This document shows positions 11,440 to 22,044 of a stretch of 32,420 bases of DNA, piece by piece. Source of the stretch: Haplomitrium mnioides (Eukaryota > Marchantiophyta > Haplomitriopsida > Calobryales). The notes under the pieces were generated by a model. It had not been told where the DNA came from. It did no database searches and was given only the letters and a program-made list of their open reading frames with translations. Each line of letters starts with the position of its first letter. Positions within the stretch are counted from its first letter, which is position 1. The stretch covers positions 1 to 32,420 of the forward strand of contig JBNGIS010018437.1 of assembly GCA_049999725.1 (NCBI GenBank), written 5' to 3'. The translations under genes were made by a program, and so were the position numbers.

Positions 11440-11682
11440 TGTATTTTTCAAATATAGTAAAGTATTTTTCTCACAAAATATTTTGTAATTGGTCTTCATT
11501 CTTGTTGCATTCCAAATCAAATTTATTAAGTATTTTCTTGATGATCCATTTTCTTTTGCAAAATGATTTTTGAATAAAACATATTGGTTTTTGTAAAAAT
11601 TATCAATGAAGTCCGTGCTGGTATGGAAGTTCCCTTTTCTTTTATTTGGATTTCCTTACAAGTTTTCTTCAATCATAAGTTT

Positions 11683-12010
11683 CAGCAGCTTCTACACTTA
11701 TGGAATTCAGCAGCCCAAGCTCGCCTTGGCTTTAGTAGTGTATGCACGCATGGGTCTTAGCAAACCAAGCTAGCTTGGGCTTCACCTGCCCTTGCACACA
11801 TAGGCTTTAGTAGTCCATGCGCGCATTGGCTTAAATAGTCTATTCACACATTGGCTTCAATAATCCTCAAGTGGATGCACCTTAGGGTTCTTTTTCAATG
11901 TTCTTGCATGCCTGAGCTTCAACATTCCATGTGCACATGAGCTTCAACATTCCAATTTCATATGAACTTTAGTTGACCTTGGGAGCGTAAGCTTTACAAC
12001 TACGGTTCAA
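11683..12010 (+). repeat. 25-bp tandem array with dyad-symmetric units (copy A 3' region)
   Basis: About 13 diverged units have a period of 25 bp and end in GGCTT or similar. Examples are a unit ending CTTGGCTT near 11730 and the 20-base core AGTCCATGCGCGCATTGGCT near 11815. Each unit has internal dyad symmetry around a GCGC or TGCACA centre. The family is the same as the 24-bp arrays at 25741-26164 and 31214-31575. Confidence 0.7.
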
Positions 12011-12362
12011 AGTCTTTACGCGCTTAAACGTTTTTTTTTTTAATATGTTTCTAATAAAATTTGAATGTTTTGATTGATTTTGGAAATTAAAAACATCATT
12101 GCTAATTTTGAAAATATTTAACAACAAATTTCTTTTACATTTAGTGTATATTCTGTTCAGTAATGCTCATCCTTTTTAAAAAAGAAAATTTGACAAAGTT
12201 CTCATAAAAATATTTTTTAATACAATGTATACGTGAAATAAGCAACTTGGATGTAAAGAATTACATTCTTTTTGCAGAAAAAATATTACTAGTGTCAAAT
12301 TGATGATTTTTGATGCTAAAGTTTGAAAATTGGTTTTTGCAAACGCCAATGAAACATGAACG

Positions 12363-12396
12363 TAGTAGCGGTTTGTGGTTCAAAATAGTGGTTGTT
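12363..12396 (+). repeat. Terminal motif at the 3' end of copy A
   Basis: The 34-bp motif (TAGTAGCGG...GGTTCAAAATAGTGGTTGTT) matches 23501-23534 on the minus strand at the 3' end of copy B. It also matches, more loosely, 32205-32239 on the minus strand upstream of exon 1. It is the last shared sequence before the junction with retrotransposon DNA. Confidence 0.55.
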
Positions 12397-13000
12397 CATG
12401 GTGGAATTCTTCTTAGTCACATTGGTTCGGAAGTAGGTCTACACCTCAATCCTAGTAAATTCAATATTGTTCTTGCCCTTTCTACCCCATGAACAATCAA
12501 ACAACTACAATACTTGCTAGATAAGTAAGTGTACTATTGGCGATACTGCAAGAATTATGTTTGACTTGATTTTCCTATATATTCCTTAACCACACATGTA
12601 GCTCCTTTTGTTTGGATGGACAAATGTCAACTAGCCTTTCAAGCTTTTAAGGACATTCTCACCTCTCTTCCATTTTTGTCCCCCATTGACTAGACAATTC
12701 CTTTTACTGTTATGGTTGATACCTCATCCACATCAACTAAAGCCATTCTTGCTTTGATACGGAACAAAAAAGAGCGTCCGATATATTATGCGGGTAAACA
12801 GCTCAACCTTGCAGAACAAAATTACTTTGTCACAGAGCGAGAAGCATTAGACACTACCTCCTTGGTTATCCATTCGTATTCATTGTTGATGATGACTCAT
12901 CAAAATATATTTTCAAAAAACCTAACCTCACTAGTCGGCTTGCTCGTTAGGTTTTACTCCCTTAAGAATTCACGTTCACTGTGCAAGTTTGGCTAGGTCT
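12397..13000 (+). pseudogene. Reverse transcriptase C-terminus and RNase H fragment
   Basis: HGGILLSHIGSEVGLHLNPSK (about 12400-12460) matches the 'LGHxVSxEGxxxDPxK' segment at the end of Ty3/Gypsy reverse transcriptases. Further on, RPIYYAGKQLNLAEQNYFVTE and EREAL (about 12775-12850) are the hallmark of the adjoining RNase H domain. The catalytic reverse transcriptase core (YxDD) is absent because homology begins downstream of it. Stop codons separate the pieces. Confidence 0.75.
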
Positions 13001-13249
13001 CAAACATGGCAATTGCAACCTCTTATCTAGAGTGCATGGCAAACTTGATACTGTGTCACTCAATGTCAACTTTCTTGATCTATGGGTATCGCAAGTAGCT
13101 TCACTCTTTTCCATCGACCCTGTCTCAAAGCACCCCTTGGTGCAATTGGTTTGTCATCCTTGGTATACTTGGCTCATTCCGTTTCTAACATCCAAAATTC
13201 TACCATCAAATTTGACCACAAATCAAATTTGCTCCTTTATACAATCTAC

Positions 13250-14381
13250 TTCCCTATATACTATTTTTTCAGGTTTGTTATATCAAATAGGTAAAGATGG
13301 AATCCTGCATCGTTGTTTAATTCTCCCACAAACATCTCAAGTCTTGCAAGGTTGCCACACATCTGCTTGTGGTGGATATTTTGCAGGGAAAACTATTTCT
13401 TTGAAAGTCTTGTATTCTAGCTACTAGTGGCCAACTCTCTTTGCCGATGCACATAAGTTTAATGGAGTATGTGATGCATGTCAAAAACCCAGTTAGTTGC
13501 TGGTCTTGATCCTTCATATATCGGTTTTTGAAAAATCGGGTCTTGATTTTATTGGTTTGATAGCTCCTCCTTCTCACACTTGGCGCAGTCAATATATCCT
13601 TCTAGCTATGGATTATATGACTAAGTGGGCCAAAGCGATAGTGCTTCTCATTGATAATGTTGTTTCAGTTGCTTCTTTCCTCTACTCCCATATTCTCACC
13701 AATTTTGGATGTCCATTAGAGATTGTTGGTGATATGGGTACACACTTTCTCAATGAAGTGATTTCTGCCTTCATAGACCAATATTCTATTCAACATCACA
13801 CCTTGGCTTTTTTACCATCCTCAAGCAAATGGCCAAGATAAATCTACAAACAAGATCTTAAAAGCCATTCTTACAAAAACGGTATCGGTACATTGCTTAG
13901 ACTAGGATGAACAATTGAATGTTGCCTTATGGACCTATCAATCTATGACCAAATCAACCACATGATACACTCCACCATTTCACTTAGTGTATGGTTAAGA
14001 AACCTTGCTTCCAATAGAAATCCAAGTCCTCACAATTGCCCATCGCCTGAGTCCAATTGAATCTTTGCAACACTAGTTGGCCAACCTAGAGCAACTAACT
14101 GAGACCAGAGTGATTGCCAATGCTTTGCAATTTTCACACCAGCTCTAAGTAAAGGACCGCCACTACAAACACATCAAAGATAGATCTTTCACGTGCATGA
14201 CTTAGTCCTTATTTTTGACATGTGGTTCATCTATTTTGCTCCCAAGTTTACAACTCATTGGTCTGGTCCTTATAGAGTCACAACAATCCATCCTCATGGC
14301 TATCTAAGCCTTGAGACACTTGATGGAATTGCCTTCACAACGCTAGTGAATGCCAATTGGGTTAAACTTTATTATGTGTGA
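13250..14381 (+). pseudogene. Integrase and GPY-module remnant (Ty3/Gypsy)
   Basis: The zinc-binding domain is visible at about 13330-13495 (CHTSACGGYF ... CDACQ). The core follows with GLDFIGL (first Asp) at about 13545 and VGDMGTHFLN (second Asp) at about 13735. After a frameshift, YHPQANGQ (about 13817) is followed by DKSTN where the family has AE-x-TN, so the catalytic Glu is replaced by Lys. TPFHLVYG and LLPIE lie further on. The GPY module (WSGPYRVTTIHPHG ... NWVKLYYV) ends at 14381. Confidence 0.8.
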
Positions 14382-14399
14382 TCTTATTCCAATTTTATC

Positions 14400-15850
14400 A
14401 TTGTTCTCAATGTTTTTATAGTTTCTCTGTTGTTTTGGTTTTGGATATATATTCTGCTTGTTTCAAAAGTTGTTTGCCCACTCCTCTACTTTCCTATTCC
14501 TATTTGTAAAGTTAAACTTTTGCATGAGACGCTCAATCTTAAACCGAAGGATTTGTTACAAAAGAAAGTTGGGAAGAAATGTGCAATTAAAGAAGCATAG
14601 AAGACAAGAAAATGAAGCTAATTGGATGTACATTGGCGTATCTTCAATGGAATTGGCTCTACATCAAAGTATTCTTAATAGATTGAGATCCATATTGAAG
14701 CATCTTCAAAAGAACTAGATATACATCGATGTGTCATCAATCCTTCAATATCTTTGGCAAACTAAAAAATAAGAATGATTTTGTAATGATTGAGTTTTGT
14801 TGTATTAAGAATTATGTTTGAGTATAGATTTAAATCAATGTTTAGCTGGTAAGTATGGGCAAATGTGAACCAAATCGGACCAAGAGACCAGCCGACCATC
14901 AAGAATTTCAAGAGAAGTAGTGGATCAAAATATGGTGAGAAATTTCAAAAAGTGTTGTGGGATGGTTTTATATCTTTCTTTCTTGTTGGTCTGTTTAGTA
15001 GTCTGCTTATATGTTTGTAATTAAGAAGTAAAGCTGAGAAAGTGCATATGGAGCACAAGAGGAGATCCAAAAGTCAGATTCATCAACATTCAAGAATCGG
15101 TCAAGGAAAGGTATATGTTAGTAGAAGTGGATGAAAATAAACGATGCCAAACAATGAGGACGGTGAGAAATTGATGAAGAAAATATAGAGATGTTTGAAT
15201 AGACGATGCAATTGGAAAAGATTTTTTTTCTAGGAATTGAACATAACTAGAGAGTGTCGACCATAATTGTTTTATTAATCATATTCATCTTGGAGATTGC
15301 AAAAAGATGTTGATGATCCCAGTGCAAAGAATCGACCTTGCAAAAAGGTATAATGGAGTGTGTTGATATGGTTCAAATGAAATGACGCCGCTCTAGTGGT
15401 TGATAGAAGAAGAATAAAGACATGCAAAGGCCTAGCAAAGATCTTAATGTTTATCCCTCAAAGGTGCTGAAGCTTGAGATGGGGCACAAATCACAATGTG
15501 TCTTAGAGTTATGTAATATTGATGTACATGAAGAAGAAGTGATATTATAAAACAGAAAAATAAGAATCCCTAAAGCATATGATAGAGAAGGTGGGTGATG
15601 GGTCTAGTTGAAGAGAAAGGTGAATCGACCTCTTGTATAATTTCCATGGAGGGTTTGGGTTGTCAACATTCTACTTCTTCAAGGTTTTTAAAGATGTTCC
15701 GATAGTTAAGCTCCACACTTGCAAGCTGGTTAGTAAGAGTTATATGTGTGTGTTCTTGTACCTTCCTCCATATGTATGTGTGTTAGTTCTATATGTTGGT
15801 GAACTAGACACTTACGGGTCTTACTTCATTGGCTTGATTAGTAGAGCATA
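14400..15850. other. Unassigned DNA downstream of the Ty3/Gypsy remnant
   Basis: This could hold the 3' untranslated part and LTR of the preceding element, but I could not find a matching LTR partner or clear TG...CA ends. Short open frames such as 14458-14718 have no recognisable domain. Confidence 0.4.
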
Positions 15851-17900
15851 AGTTGGGTAGTAGATTCTTGAGAGTGTGGACCGTCGTGTCCCCTGAATGT
15901 ATATCACCTTATAGGAGTAAAGAGTTCATACTTGCCCAACCTATGGTTGTCGATTGCATATTCTTGTTCCTCATGTCCCAGTTCTATAGTCAAGAGATAC
16001 AACTCATAGCCTCACATATATATATATGCTTACCCTTCATATTTACTCCTCCCCAAAATACTCGAACTAGAAATATTGTTGGGGCTTGTTCCTTGCCTCT
16101 TGTGTGGGTTCTGATTTTTCTCAAAAGTGGCACTAGGATCATGCTCCTATCAGTTGCCAATTTCTTTGTTATTGAATGTTGGAATTCGCTAGTTGCAGAT
16201 ATCTTGATGTTGTTATTGCCCATAGCTAGTCTTCTTATCCGCCGTTGTTGAGCTCGTAGGTTATCCATCCTCTATTCTTCCCTTCTACATTTTTTGGATT
16301 TCATTCTTCATATATTAACCCTTACTCTTATTGTGGCTCCAACTCATCATCATTTCATCATGTTGTAGTCTAGTCCCTTGCCGTTCTTTGTTTATCCTCA
16401 GGTCCTTTGCTGTTTTTCTTTTATCCATAGATCCCAAAAACCTTTTTCAGCCCAGTTTAAGACTACTAGTTCATATTAGTAACCCTAGGTTCTTTCTTTT
16501 AGCCAGTCCATTCCTGCCGCCCAACATTGTTTTCAACAAAGAAGTTGGAACGATGCGTTTGACAACCCGTACCTATGATGTCATCTTGGCAAATCTTTGA
16601 CCCAATAGTTGACTTGATAGATTGTCTTGAGTGCTTGCTAAGTTAGAGTGGATAAACATCACAAACGGTCCTCTTCTTTGAGCAGCTGGATCCGTAGCTC
16701 TAATCGGTGGTATATTGCCAAACAACGCCATCTACCCATGGGAAGTTTGCTTGTCACTTTTGAACAAAAACCCGAAAGGTATATTCCTTATCAAAATAGT
16801 TGTTCATCTCTAAACTGCTTTATTGATGTCACCATTTTGATCCCTATCCACTCTAAAGATGTCACTAGTTCAATCCATATTCACTCTCTCAAAATCACCA
16901 TTTTGACCTCGATCAGATCTATCAAAGTTGCATTAGAACCCGTTTCGCTACATCGAAATACCCTTGAACTAAATCCTTTTGTCATTGACCAATGTCCAAC
17001 CATTACAATCCTAATTTCCACCCCAAAACCCATCTAGTCGCAACCATTCTAGATCAACTTTTCTCTCAGCCATTCTCCCCTTCAATTCCTCACTTGTAGA
17101 AATTCATACCTTCAAGCATCGTCTCCGACCTGTGATGTTAGAGTAATCTTATGCCAAGAAACCTGTCAAAAACTTTGATACTATGTTCCTTGATATTTTT
17201 GTTCACTATTCCTTATTCTAACTTGTTGCCCACAGGAATACTCCACCCCTTGTTGTAGAATCCCGCTAGAAAAAGATCACCACTATACTACAAACATTTC
17301 GGTTTAGAAGAACCCTCTGCCCTCCAAAACCCCCATTCACACTAAGGTCGGGTATCCTCCCCCTAAGCCCCAAATTTTAGTAAAATAACTATAAATAATG
17401 GAGTCTATACACATATAAGGGTTGCTGTTTAATTTCAATCTCAAGAGTAAATGTTTTGAGGATATGACTGGTGAGGTCCAAACACGTGTAGTCGTCTTTG
17501 TTTGATTTTGATCTTGGAAGCATATGTATAAATATTGAGAATGATGTAGTCTATGCTCTTATAAGCCACTAGTTTGATTTTGATGATTAGATTACATACA
17601 TTTATGATGTGAGAGGTGGAGTGCAAAGGAACTCAAAAACGAATTCCAAATGAGTGAATGTTCAAAGATAAATTGAATGTAGCTATTCAACTAGATGCCA
17701 ATAAGGCAAGAAAAATCCAAGAAGGCAAGCAACCAAAAAACACAAACAAATTTAGAGGAACTTCATAATGAGAATTTGGGCAGTGAAGCTCTTCCATTTA
17801 TACTTGAGAAGAAGGTGTCCTCCTACTTTCTTCACATACAAGTCACATCCAATTTTAGCTCTAAAAGTGATCCCTCTTTAATTGTCACTACTATCTCCTT
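15850..17900. other. Unassigned DNA, possibly retroelement LTR/leader
   Basis: The frame at 15853-16251 (132 residues, hydrophobic) and the frame at 16648-17037 (129 residues) match no family I recognise. A weak primer-binding-site-like string (TGGCACTAGGATCATG) occurs at about 16126. Pyrimidine-rich and AT-rich blocks suggest untranslated retroelement sequence rather than a host gene. Confidence 0.35.
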
Positions 17901-17954
17901 CACTCCTCTCTATTTTCTTATAAATAACATAACATCATTTTTATACTATTACAT

Positions 17955-18300
17955 AACCTCCACTCTCTAATCGATGACATCCTCATCATTGTCGCTAGTT
18001 TCAAACAACCAAATAACCTCTTGAGCATTTTCAAGGTTGGAACAAGGCTCTCAAGTTGCATCATGAAGTGGATATCCCTTCCACAAAACTTTATATTGAA
18101 CTTGAAATTGTCGCCTTTGCTTGATAACTCGTTTTGCCAAAATGTGGTCCACTTTATTTTCTTCAATATTATAGAAAATTACAAACAAAAGAGGAATTTG
18201 AACACAATTTGGAAAAGAAGACATATTAGAAACAAAAGGCTTGAGTTTAGACACGTGGAAGACATGATGAATCTTCATATAGAGAGGACGATCAAGCTTG
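17955..18300 (-). pseudogene. Chromodomain and pre-chromodomain linker
   Basis: IHHVFHVSKLKPF (about 18270-18235) is the typical end of the chromovirus integrase. The chromodomain follows (about 18160-17965): ILAKRVIKQR, VLWKGYPLHDAT, a TGA where the family has Trp, then EP and a C-terminal helix ending in an acidic tail (SDNDEDVID). Chromodomains direct integration by binding histone marks. The TGG-to-TGA change alone would truncate it. Confidence 0.85.
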
Positions 18301-18689
18301 TAGGCAACAAAAGAAATAACTTAGGAAATAAAGATAGAACCAATCCAAGTTGGAGATATCTTTTAGAATTGAGTATCTAAAGACAAAGGAAGATCATGAG
18401 TAGATAGCATAACTTTGTTACCTAAAACAAATGAGAAATCATAACAATATTTATAAACATACTGTTTTTGCCAATTTTGAGCAATAACAAGATGGTTGAA
18501 GCATCTTGCAAAGAAGAAGATAAACAAGACAAAAATATAGAAATTCTTAGAAAATCGGAAGAGGAAAGAGAAAAAAAACCATTGAGAACAAGAGGATGTT
18601 GACCCGAATTAAGAAAGAAAGAAAAAAAAATCTAGTACTTGCTTATTTAGAGTTGTTGTAGGCGAGCTTCATATCCGATAAGAAACTAT

Positions 18690-19350
18690 CCCAATCGATA
18701 TGATGAATGTTGATGAATGCATGAAGCATGTCCTCTGCAATGCGATTGGTATGTTTTGTTTGCTCATCTATTTGAGGATAATAAATAATAGATATAGAGA
18801 GTTTGGTTCCCAAAAGTTTGAAAAACTCTCATCAAAACTTTCTAATGAAACATGGATCCTTATGAGATGTTAACACTTTGGGCATCCCGTGATGGCAAAA
18901 GATAGTGTCAGAGTAAATTTTTGCTACTTGTGAAGCATCCATAGTATTTATCGTTGGTGCTAAATGAGTTTGTTTGGTAAACTTGTCCACAAACACCACA
19001 ATCGTAGTAAACCCACAAGATGTAGTCGAAAGTGAAGTGACAAGATCCAAACTTGCATATTTCCAATGAACAGTAGGAATTGGTAGTGGTTAAAGAAGTC
19101 CAGCTAGCTTTTGATTTGAGACCTTGTTTTGTTGACAACTTTTATAAGAGTGAAAAAAACTACAAACGTATCAAGCCAAGTTGGCCACCAGCAAGTGTGT
19201 TGAAGCAACTATGTACTTTTGTCTACTCCAAGATGTCGTGACATTAGAATGTCATGTGCTTTTTCAAATGAGTCATTCAAAGCGCATCATCTTGTAGAAC
19301 ATATATTTGATGACCTCAATAGAGAATATCATCCGGAATAGGAAAGATAT
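18690..19350 (-). pseudogene. Integrase remnant of the chromovirus
   Basis: The zinc-binding domain shows SRHLGVDKSTQLLQ and CWWP (about 19245-19180), then SYKSCQQNK. The core shows LDLVTSLS, VVFVDKFTK and SHKDPCFIRKF between about 19050 and 18835. These align with the plant chromovirus pattern MDLI-x-LP...VDRLTK...SDRDPRF. A later frame has QMDEQTK where the family reads Q-x-DGQTE, so the catalytic Glu position appears lost. At least two frameshifts break the core. Confidence 0.8.
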
Positions 19351-19699
19351 GATATTCAGTATGTTTGACCACCAATTGTGCGTGAACAAGATTGAAGAAG
19401 GCATTTCTTGTAGCTTTTGCTGGTAACCTCTACTAGTTGCTTCATCAAGATGTAGTATGTTCACATTCGTTGCCTTCAATGTACTAATCATATGATTCGA
19501 CCTTCATGAAAATGCATCTATAATGGTGTGAAACTCGACTTGTACTCCAATGTGATATCAAAGAGTTGTAATTGATCCTCTCATCAATTATAGTGTCTCT
19601 ATACTTTGTTAGTGTCTGATTTAAGCCTCTTCACAATAGTGTTGAACTCATCAAAAGAAATTACTTGCCTTGTAAAGTAACTTGAATTTGTAGTTTTAC

Positions 19700-19770
19700 C
19701 CAATCAACTTGAGCACATCTATCTTCAAGACAAGGCAAGCCTAAAATATTGTCATATTACACTAGTCCAA
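19700..19770 (-). pseudogene. End of retroviral-type aspartic protease (chromovirus)
   Basis: YDNILGLPCLED, then VDWVKLQIQV, matches the flap-to-ILG region and following linker of Ty3/Gypsy proteases (D-x-ILG-x-x-WL...D). The catalytic D-S/T-G lies outside the part I could recognise, and a stop codon lies just before the motif. Confidence 0.65.
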
Positions 19771-20086
19771 TAATAAAATCCATAGACTTATCATACTCTC
19801 TTCCAATTCTTAGAAGAAATGGCTTTTGCAAGTGAAACACATCATGTTTTTGGCTATTGGCCATAGTCACAAAGCTCCTTTTGATATTCTACAAGAATGC
19901 TCATCAATTATACTATCTAGATGAAACAAGGTACTTTGAATTTGCACTTGTTGTTACTTTATTTTGAACTAATCTAGATCTCAATAAATCGCTCGATTGT
20001 TTTTATTGAGGTTTGTTGTTTTCTTGGTTCTCCTCTTCTATGATTACTACTTGAACAAGAGGGTGAGTTCGACCTTGGCACCGTGA

Positions 20087-20128
20087 GCAATTTGCAATCA
20101 TATGACCAAGTTGTTGACAATAAAAGCA
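20087..20128 (-). pseudogene. Gag CCHC zinc knuckle
   Basis: CFYCQQLGHMIANC is a perfect CX2CX4HX4C zinc knuckle, the nucleic-acid-binding motif of retroelement Gag proteins. It lies upstream (in minus orientation) of the protease remnant, as expected for a gag-pol. The rest of gag is not recognisable past about 20160. Confidence 0.85.
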
Positions 20129-20164
20129 TTCTCTATTTTGTCTCATTTAGCGGTATACAAAGTG

Positions 20165-21595
20165 GTAGTGGATAGAAAAGATAGGGGGAATGTTTGCAAT
20201 ACAAGAATCTACATTAGTATATACTATGCTTTCACAAGGACAAGCCAAAATATCATGTATTTGTAATATTCTAATATTTTACTTCCTTGCCTTAATGATA
20301 CTGATGGCTAATTCAGCCACTAAAATGTTTTGTAGAGACAACAAATGACTGAAAAGAGGAACAAATATGATGTTATTGACTAGAAATCATTCAAATACTT
20401 GGTTAGTTATGCAAAAGGATACAATTAGAGAACTTCCCTTTATTCAAGACATACATTAGAAATAGCAAGTCATACATGGATTTCTATAGTCATATCTATT
20501 TGTAGATACAGTCTTTGAACTAGCTAATAAGATCCTAATGAAACACCAACAATCTTCATAACTAAACTATATCCATGCACTCAAATGCCAAACAATTTGG
20601 TGTTGGTGAGGTTTATGTTAGATATTCAACTTCTACAAAGAGTCAGAGCATACAACAACTGAAGTGACACATATAAAGGACAATCAAAGCAAGCTTATAT
20701 TTTGAGAGCAGTCTAATTTTGCATCCTTGGACTAACTTTACAAATTAGCAAGACAACACTCACTCATATAGGAACAAATTTACACCAGTAGGGAGGTATA
20801 CTCATGTTTATGATTTTAATCTCCTTTTCTCTAGCCTGAACCTTTGAATTTGACAAACATTTCAAACATAGACTTACAAAAAACCCCAATTAATGTTTAG
20901 CTTTGCACATATAATTCAAGTCTTAGACAAAATGATACGACATTTCACATATATAAAAAAAGAATATCACAATTCATATAACTTATAGGGATCCTTTGCC
21001 ATCTGCAATCAATTTGCATATATTTCCTTGCAATTCTCCATTAGCAATGACCCTCAACAATTTGTATTTATTGGAGTTTAAAATTATCCTTAATAATTCA
21101 CAAATACACTCCACATACGTGTTTCAACAAGAAAGGAGAGTTCAGGGGGAGGAACTTTCTCCTTGTGGTGATTGGAGGTAGAGAAGGCTTTGTTGCTCAG
21201 TTATGTTTGTAGTTTAGGGTAATCTAAATAAGGTGATGTTTGTAGTATAGTGGAACTCAACTACGCGGTGGATGTCTAGGAGGAGTAAGGAAAACACTAG
21301 TTGTGAGTATTCGTGAGAGCGGCAAGTCTGAGATAAAAATTTTATTCAACCTCAATAGGAAATAAGAGATTTGGAACGTTGAAAGGTTCCACTAACACAC
21401 GAAGATAATACAAGAAGGATCGCGACAAGGGAATTTTATGATTGAGAATAATTCTATGAAGATAAGTGTGTGCGGAAACTATCGAGAGAACGTGTGAAAG
21501 TGTCAGATGATATATGAGAACAGAGGGTCATCTAAATCAGATTCTGACAACGTTCACTCAAGGGTTAGGATGAAGTGTTGGATACAAGTCATTGG
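20165..21595. other. Unassigned AT-rich DNA
   Basis: I see no gene, repeat or LTR here. If the chromovirus kept a 5' LTR it should lie in or beyond this stretch, but no primer-binding site was found. Frames are short and without family signature. Confidence 0.45.
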
Positions 21596-21598
21596 GCT

Positions 21599-22040
21599 CT
21601 AAGATGTACGTTTGATGGATTGGATTGGATCTAAAGATTCTTTGAATAGAAAATGTTCTATATAGAAATTCAAGAGAAATGGTCAAACTTTCATATGGAA
21701 AACAATATTGAACGGTTTTATACTGACAGCTTGAGCGAAGGGAGTAACTGATGAAGGTGGGAACCGATCTATTGTCAAATAGAGCAAGATTTTTGGGTGT
21801 TAGGGACAAGGATCGGGCCATACGTTCAAGTCAAGGAGTTATCGAGGTGACGTCAGAGGTACATCTGATAGGGAGCAATGTTCTAACTTCCTTGTTGAAG
21901 ACGGCTTTGGGTGGTGGTATCGGACTGGATATAAGGAAGGTCTTATAGGCAATATGACAGACTAGTGGTCAAAGGACTGTGCTAATAAAGAATAGTTTTA
22001 GATGGACGACATCATGGGTCTTAACAACATAATCGGGCGG
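21599..22040 (+). repeat. Dispersed repeat, member 2 (same family as 2618-2960)
   Basis: It starts with AAGATGTACG and carries the AACTTCCTTGTTGAAGAC and GACAGACTAGTGGTCAAAGGAC blocks that align in the same orientation with 2618-2960. It is longer than member 1 by an internal stretch (about 21740-21855). It is non-coding and probably retroelement LTR or leader. Confidence 0.6.
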
Positions 22041-22044
22041 TGAC

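Larger units (their letters stand above)
11440..12396 (+). other. 3' region of copy A (untranslated part of the element)
   Basis: Homology to the 3' flank of copy B (24380 down to 23501) continues for about 950 bp past the stop codon and ends at 12396. It is AT-rich and non-coding, and contains the 25-bp array at 11683-12010. At 12397 the sequence changes abruptly to Ty3/Gypsy pol coding sequence. Confidence 0.65.
12397..14381 (+). mobile_element. Ty3/Gypsy pol remnant without chromodomain
   Basis: The domains follow the Ty3/Gypsy order: the end of reverse transcriptase, RNase H, the H2C2 zinc-binding and core domains of integrase, then a GPY module. No chromodomain follows the GPY module (stop at 14379-14381), and the zinc-binding wording (CGGYFAGKT, YSSYxWPTLFADAH) resembles the Tat/Athila side of plant Ty3/Gypsy. 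The start is abrupt at the end of methyltransferase copy A. No LTR or primer-binding site was confidently found. Multiple frameshifts and stops leave it inactive. Confidence 0.8.
17955..20160 (-). mobile_element. Chromovirus (Ty3/Gypsy) remnant lacking reverse transcriptase
   Basis: Reading the minus strand from 20160, the order is a gag CCHC zinc knuckle, the end of an aspartic protease, a short DAFS-x-RS piece from the RNase H/integrase junction, the integrase zinc-binding domain and core, a GPY-like stretch, then a chromodomain. The distance from protease end (about 19720) to integrase zinc-binding domain (about 19330) is under 400 bp, leaving no room for reverse transcriptase and RNase H, so an internal deletion of well over 1 kb is implied. 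Many stops and frameshifts are present. Confidence 0.8.

Noticed and set aside
12363-12396. Pol III B-box or tRNA T-arm (GGTTCAAA)
   Set aside because: The match lacks the closing CC of GGTTCRANNCC and there is no A-box or cloverleaf upstream.
16124-16142. Primer-binding site and 5' LTR end (TGGCACTAGGATCATG)
   Set aside because: Only a loose match to the initiator-Met tRNA site TGGTATCAGAGC, with no LTR pair or TG...CA ends found.
15853-16251. 132-residue open frame as a gene
   Set aside because: Hydrophobic, no family signature, no start context or neighbours supporting a gene. It probably runs by chance through AT-rich retroelement DNA.
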